DNA of 64,000 nucleotides, from NCBI GenBank assembly GCA_965222205.1, contig OZ244932.1, positions 2,418,001 to 2,482,000 on the forward strand, read 5' to 3'. The stretch comes from RHLJ01 sp965222205. GTDB lineage: Bacteria > Bacteroidota > Rhodothermia > Balneolales > Balneolaceae. Position 1 is the stretch's first letter. Each line of letters starts with the position of its first letter. The notes under the pieces were generated by a model that was not told the origin of the DNA, searched no databases, and saw only the letters and a list, made by a program, of their open reading frames with translations. Position numbers and translations under genes: made by a program. Shown in pieces: positions 63,201 to 64,000 of this stretch.

Positions 63201-64000
63201 TTCTTCTTCTGCAAACTCTTCACCCTTGTTCAGGATTAAATCTCCCAACAAACCCCGGGTGTTCCCACTCATACAAATCAGGTTCTCGCTGTACTGCTTA
63301 ATGACCTCTTTATCAACACGAGGGAATTTGTAGTAGTAACCTTCCGTAAAGCCCACCGAACAGAGTTTAGCCAGATTTTTATATCCTTCCTGATTCTTAG
63401 CAAGCATTGGTATTTGATACCTTCGATCCCGGTTTTCGCGGGTAAATTTCTTTTGAAGGCGATCATCCACCACAAAAAATTCGCAACCTACAATGGGTTT
63501 AACTCCTGCTGCTTCTGCCGCTGATACAAAGGCAAAAGCTCCATACATATTTCCTTTATCGGTAAGAGCAACAGCAGGCATACCCAGTTCTTTTGCCTTG
63601 GCAACAAGGTCTTTTACACCAGCTGTGGCTTGCAGAACAGAAAATTTAGAATGGCAATGCAGATGCGTAAAAACTACATCTTCGTCAAGTGTTATCTCCG
63701 GTTCCGAGGGAGTTGAACCTTCCGTGGTACTCTGATCTGTGGTCTCCTCTTTTTTTTTCAACCGTGATGGGGATACCAGGTCGATATAATGCTCCCGAAC
63801 GATATAACTCTGCGAAGATTCATAGAGTTTAGCATTCAGCGGAAAATTCACATTGATCACTCCTAACCGAACCAATTCCAGGAATGCCCGGGTAGTTGCT
63901 TCTACATCAGCTGCCGCATCGTGTGCGTCTTCAAAACCTGTATCAAATAATTTATGATGCAGCTCGCCCAATGTTGGCCATTTGAACCCCCCTCTTCCAT
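60216..64000 (-). CDS. dnaE: DNA polymerase III alpha subunit with N-terminal exonuclease domain, 5' end outside window
   Basis: The frame is open to the window edge (63998), so the N-terminus is missing. The first visible part, KWPTLGELHHKLFDTGF and DAHDAAADVEATTRAF, is the end of a DnaQ-like 3'-5' exonuclease (ExoIII H-x4-D). The PHP domain follows (TPHLHCHSKF-type VFTHLHCHSKFSVLQATAGV), then the polymerase core with catalytic aspartates in MPDIDIDFDDDGRQKVIEYV, beta-clamp and helix-hairpin-helix regions, and a C-terminal OB fold (LRFIAIITGKRQIVDKKGRP). Fusion of proofreading and polymerase in a DnaE-type enzyme differs from the separate dnaQ of Proteobacteria. A TTG at 63971 is not the start. 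Confidence 0.93.
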   Translation of the reverse strand, partial: GRGGFKWPTLGELHHKLFDTGFEDAHDAAADVEATTRAFLELVRLGVINVNFPLNAKLYESSQSYIVREHYIDLVSPSRLKKKEETTDQSTTEGSTPSEPEITLDEDVVFTHLHCHSKFSVLQATAGVKDLVAKAKELGMPAVALTDKGNMYGAFAFVSAAEAAGVKPIVGCEFFVVDDRLQKKFTRENRDRRYQIPMLAKNQEGYKNLAKLCSVGFTEGYYYKFPRVDKEVIKQYSENLICMSGNTRGLLGDLILNKGEEFAEEELKWWMEVFGDDFYLEVINHGLDEEQRVNEVFKEFSQKYGVKLVASNNAFYLEQEDAKAHDALICIDDGTLVGTPIGRGREFRYGFPNEEFYFKDTQAMVELFPDMPEAIANTQEIVDKIEPIKLAREVILPKFEIPEGFEDEDDYLRHLTLEGAKTRYPDFTDEVKERIDLELGIIKDMGFPGYFLIVQDFIAAARDMGVYVGPGRGSAAGSVVAYCTGITNIDPLKYDLLFERFLNPERVSMPDIDIDFDDDGRQKVIEYVVDKYGKDQVAHIITFGSMAARSSVRDVARVLDLDLADADRIAKLVPERPGTSLDDAFSEVKELRDIKAGEGLEAETLKMAHVLEGSVRNTGIHAAGIIIAPDNLTEFIPVSTAKDADLTVTQFDGSVIEYAGMLKMDFLGLKTLSILKTAIGFVKENHGKEYNLDDIPLDDPVTYKLYQKGGTLGTFQFESEGMRKHLHNLKPTDINDLIAMNALYRPGPMQFIPNYIERKHGREKVEYDHEDLRALLEPTYGIMIYQEQIMKVAQQMGGYSLGEADVLRRIMGKKKPELLPPEEEKFVKQAKELGYEEKTAKEVFDKMAMFAGYGFNKSHSAAYSVVAYHTMYFKANYPAEYMAAVMTHNMNDIKKIASFIEECHKMDIPLDPPNINTARGKFTARNGRVQYGMSAIKGVGSSAIAHIVEEREENGLFKTVFDFASRVDPRICNRRTLESLIQAGAFDDLEDNRAKLLFGVEDILAFASRKQEEQRLNQVNLFGGGAGGGILQEPKLKEVPKWSTIERLNKERELIGLYLSGHPLNRFKEDIKLFGKQNLKEETIQKLKHESELRFIAIITGKRQIVDKKGRPIAFLMVEDLYSSMEVCVFSKEFDKFSALLEVDNVIYFTGRYSIRERGNSLIVMNMERVENLREKFQDRLRLKLDVVTDGLTKEDLNQMQSLFELNKGTTMVKMAVHSKEANAPIKMNIRNFVVEPNDELLKGLKDVLGEESVELVLTN

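Noticed and set aside
63493..63735. 80-codon plus-strand frame inside dnaE
   Set aside because: Shadow of the dnaE PHP-domain coding region.

Overview
The window is a moderately AT-rich bacterial chromosome segment, most likely from the Balneolota (Balneola/Gracilimonas-type marine bacteria) or a close relative in the Bacteroidota/Rhodothermota group. The main pointers are a giant secreted CHRD-repeat protein ending in a type IX secretion-like sorting domain, a cbb3 oxidase operon with fused CcoN-CcoO, and a DnaE polymerase carrying an N-terminal proofreading domain. Gene families are typical of a free-living aerobic heterotroph. I see no intact rRNA or tRNA gene, no CRISPR array, no prophage and no insertion sequence with a transposase.

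Layout. 1-9222: a micro-oxic respiration cluster, all on the plus strand: an Rrf2-type Fe-S regulator, ccoI, ccoS, ccoNO, ccoQ, single-haem ccoP, a small Cys-rich ORF, ccoG, a palindromic repeat, ccoH and a SafE-like membrane protein. A 44-base near-perfect palindrome lies just before the regulator. 9265-11506: an SGNH hydrolase, a decayed oxidoreductase tail and a HAD phosphatase. 11600-13634: LemA and two TPM-domain proteins. 13640-15336: a methionine gamma-lyase-like enzyme with its Lrp-type regulator. 15512-18616: a FadE-type acyl-CoA dehydrogenase with its TetR regulator and likely operator. 18750-30788: mostly housekeeping and metabolic genes (trmB, pdxH, pyrG, nudix, GDPD, rlmB, a NamZ-like protein, ndk), many with tail-to-tail overlaps or strong intrinsic terminators.

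30903-38106: a SRPBCC/DUF5939/adenylate cyclase protein, methylglyoxal synthase, a DUF255 protein, an ECF sigma/anti-sigma pair and a GNAT-like protein. 38311-42402: the CHRD protein, built from a duplicated block of four CHRD domains plus one linker domain. 42670-53402: a DUF4412 protein, mnmA, small unknown membrane and lipoproteins, an M14 carboxypeptidase with calcium-loop-like inserts, a DsrE-like protein, an HNH nuclease, a divergent PiT-like transporter, DUF2490 and an RsbW-like ATPase. 53405-58905: an RND efflux operon (MFP, RND pump, TolC) with a palindrome upstream. 59157-59483 is thioredoxin; 60216-64000 is dnaE, cut by the window edge.

Intergenic space is rich in palindromic and inverted-repeat modules (7925-8025, 10675-10694, 12196-12255, 44630-44710, 59784-60149) that look like dispersed repeats. 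I do not see a clear-cut new defence or mobile system. The most promising undescribed items are the Cys-rich small ORF inside the cbb3 operon with the palindrome at its head, the duplicated CHRD protein, the divergent PiT-like carrier and the structured intergenic modules.
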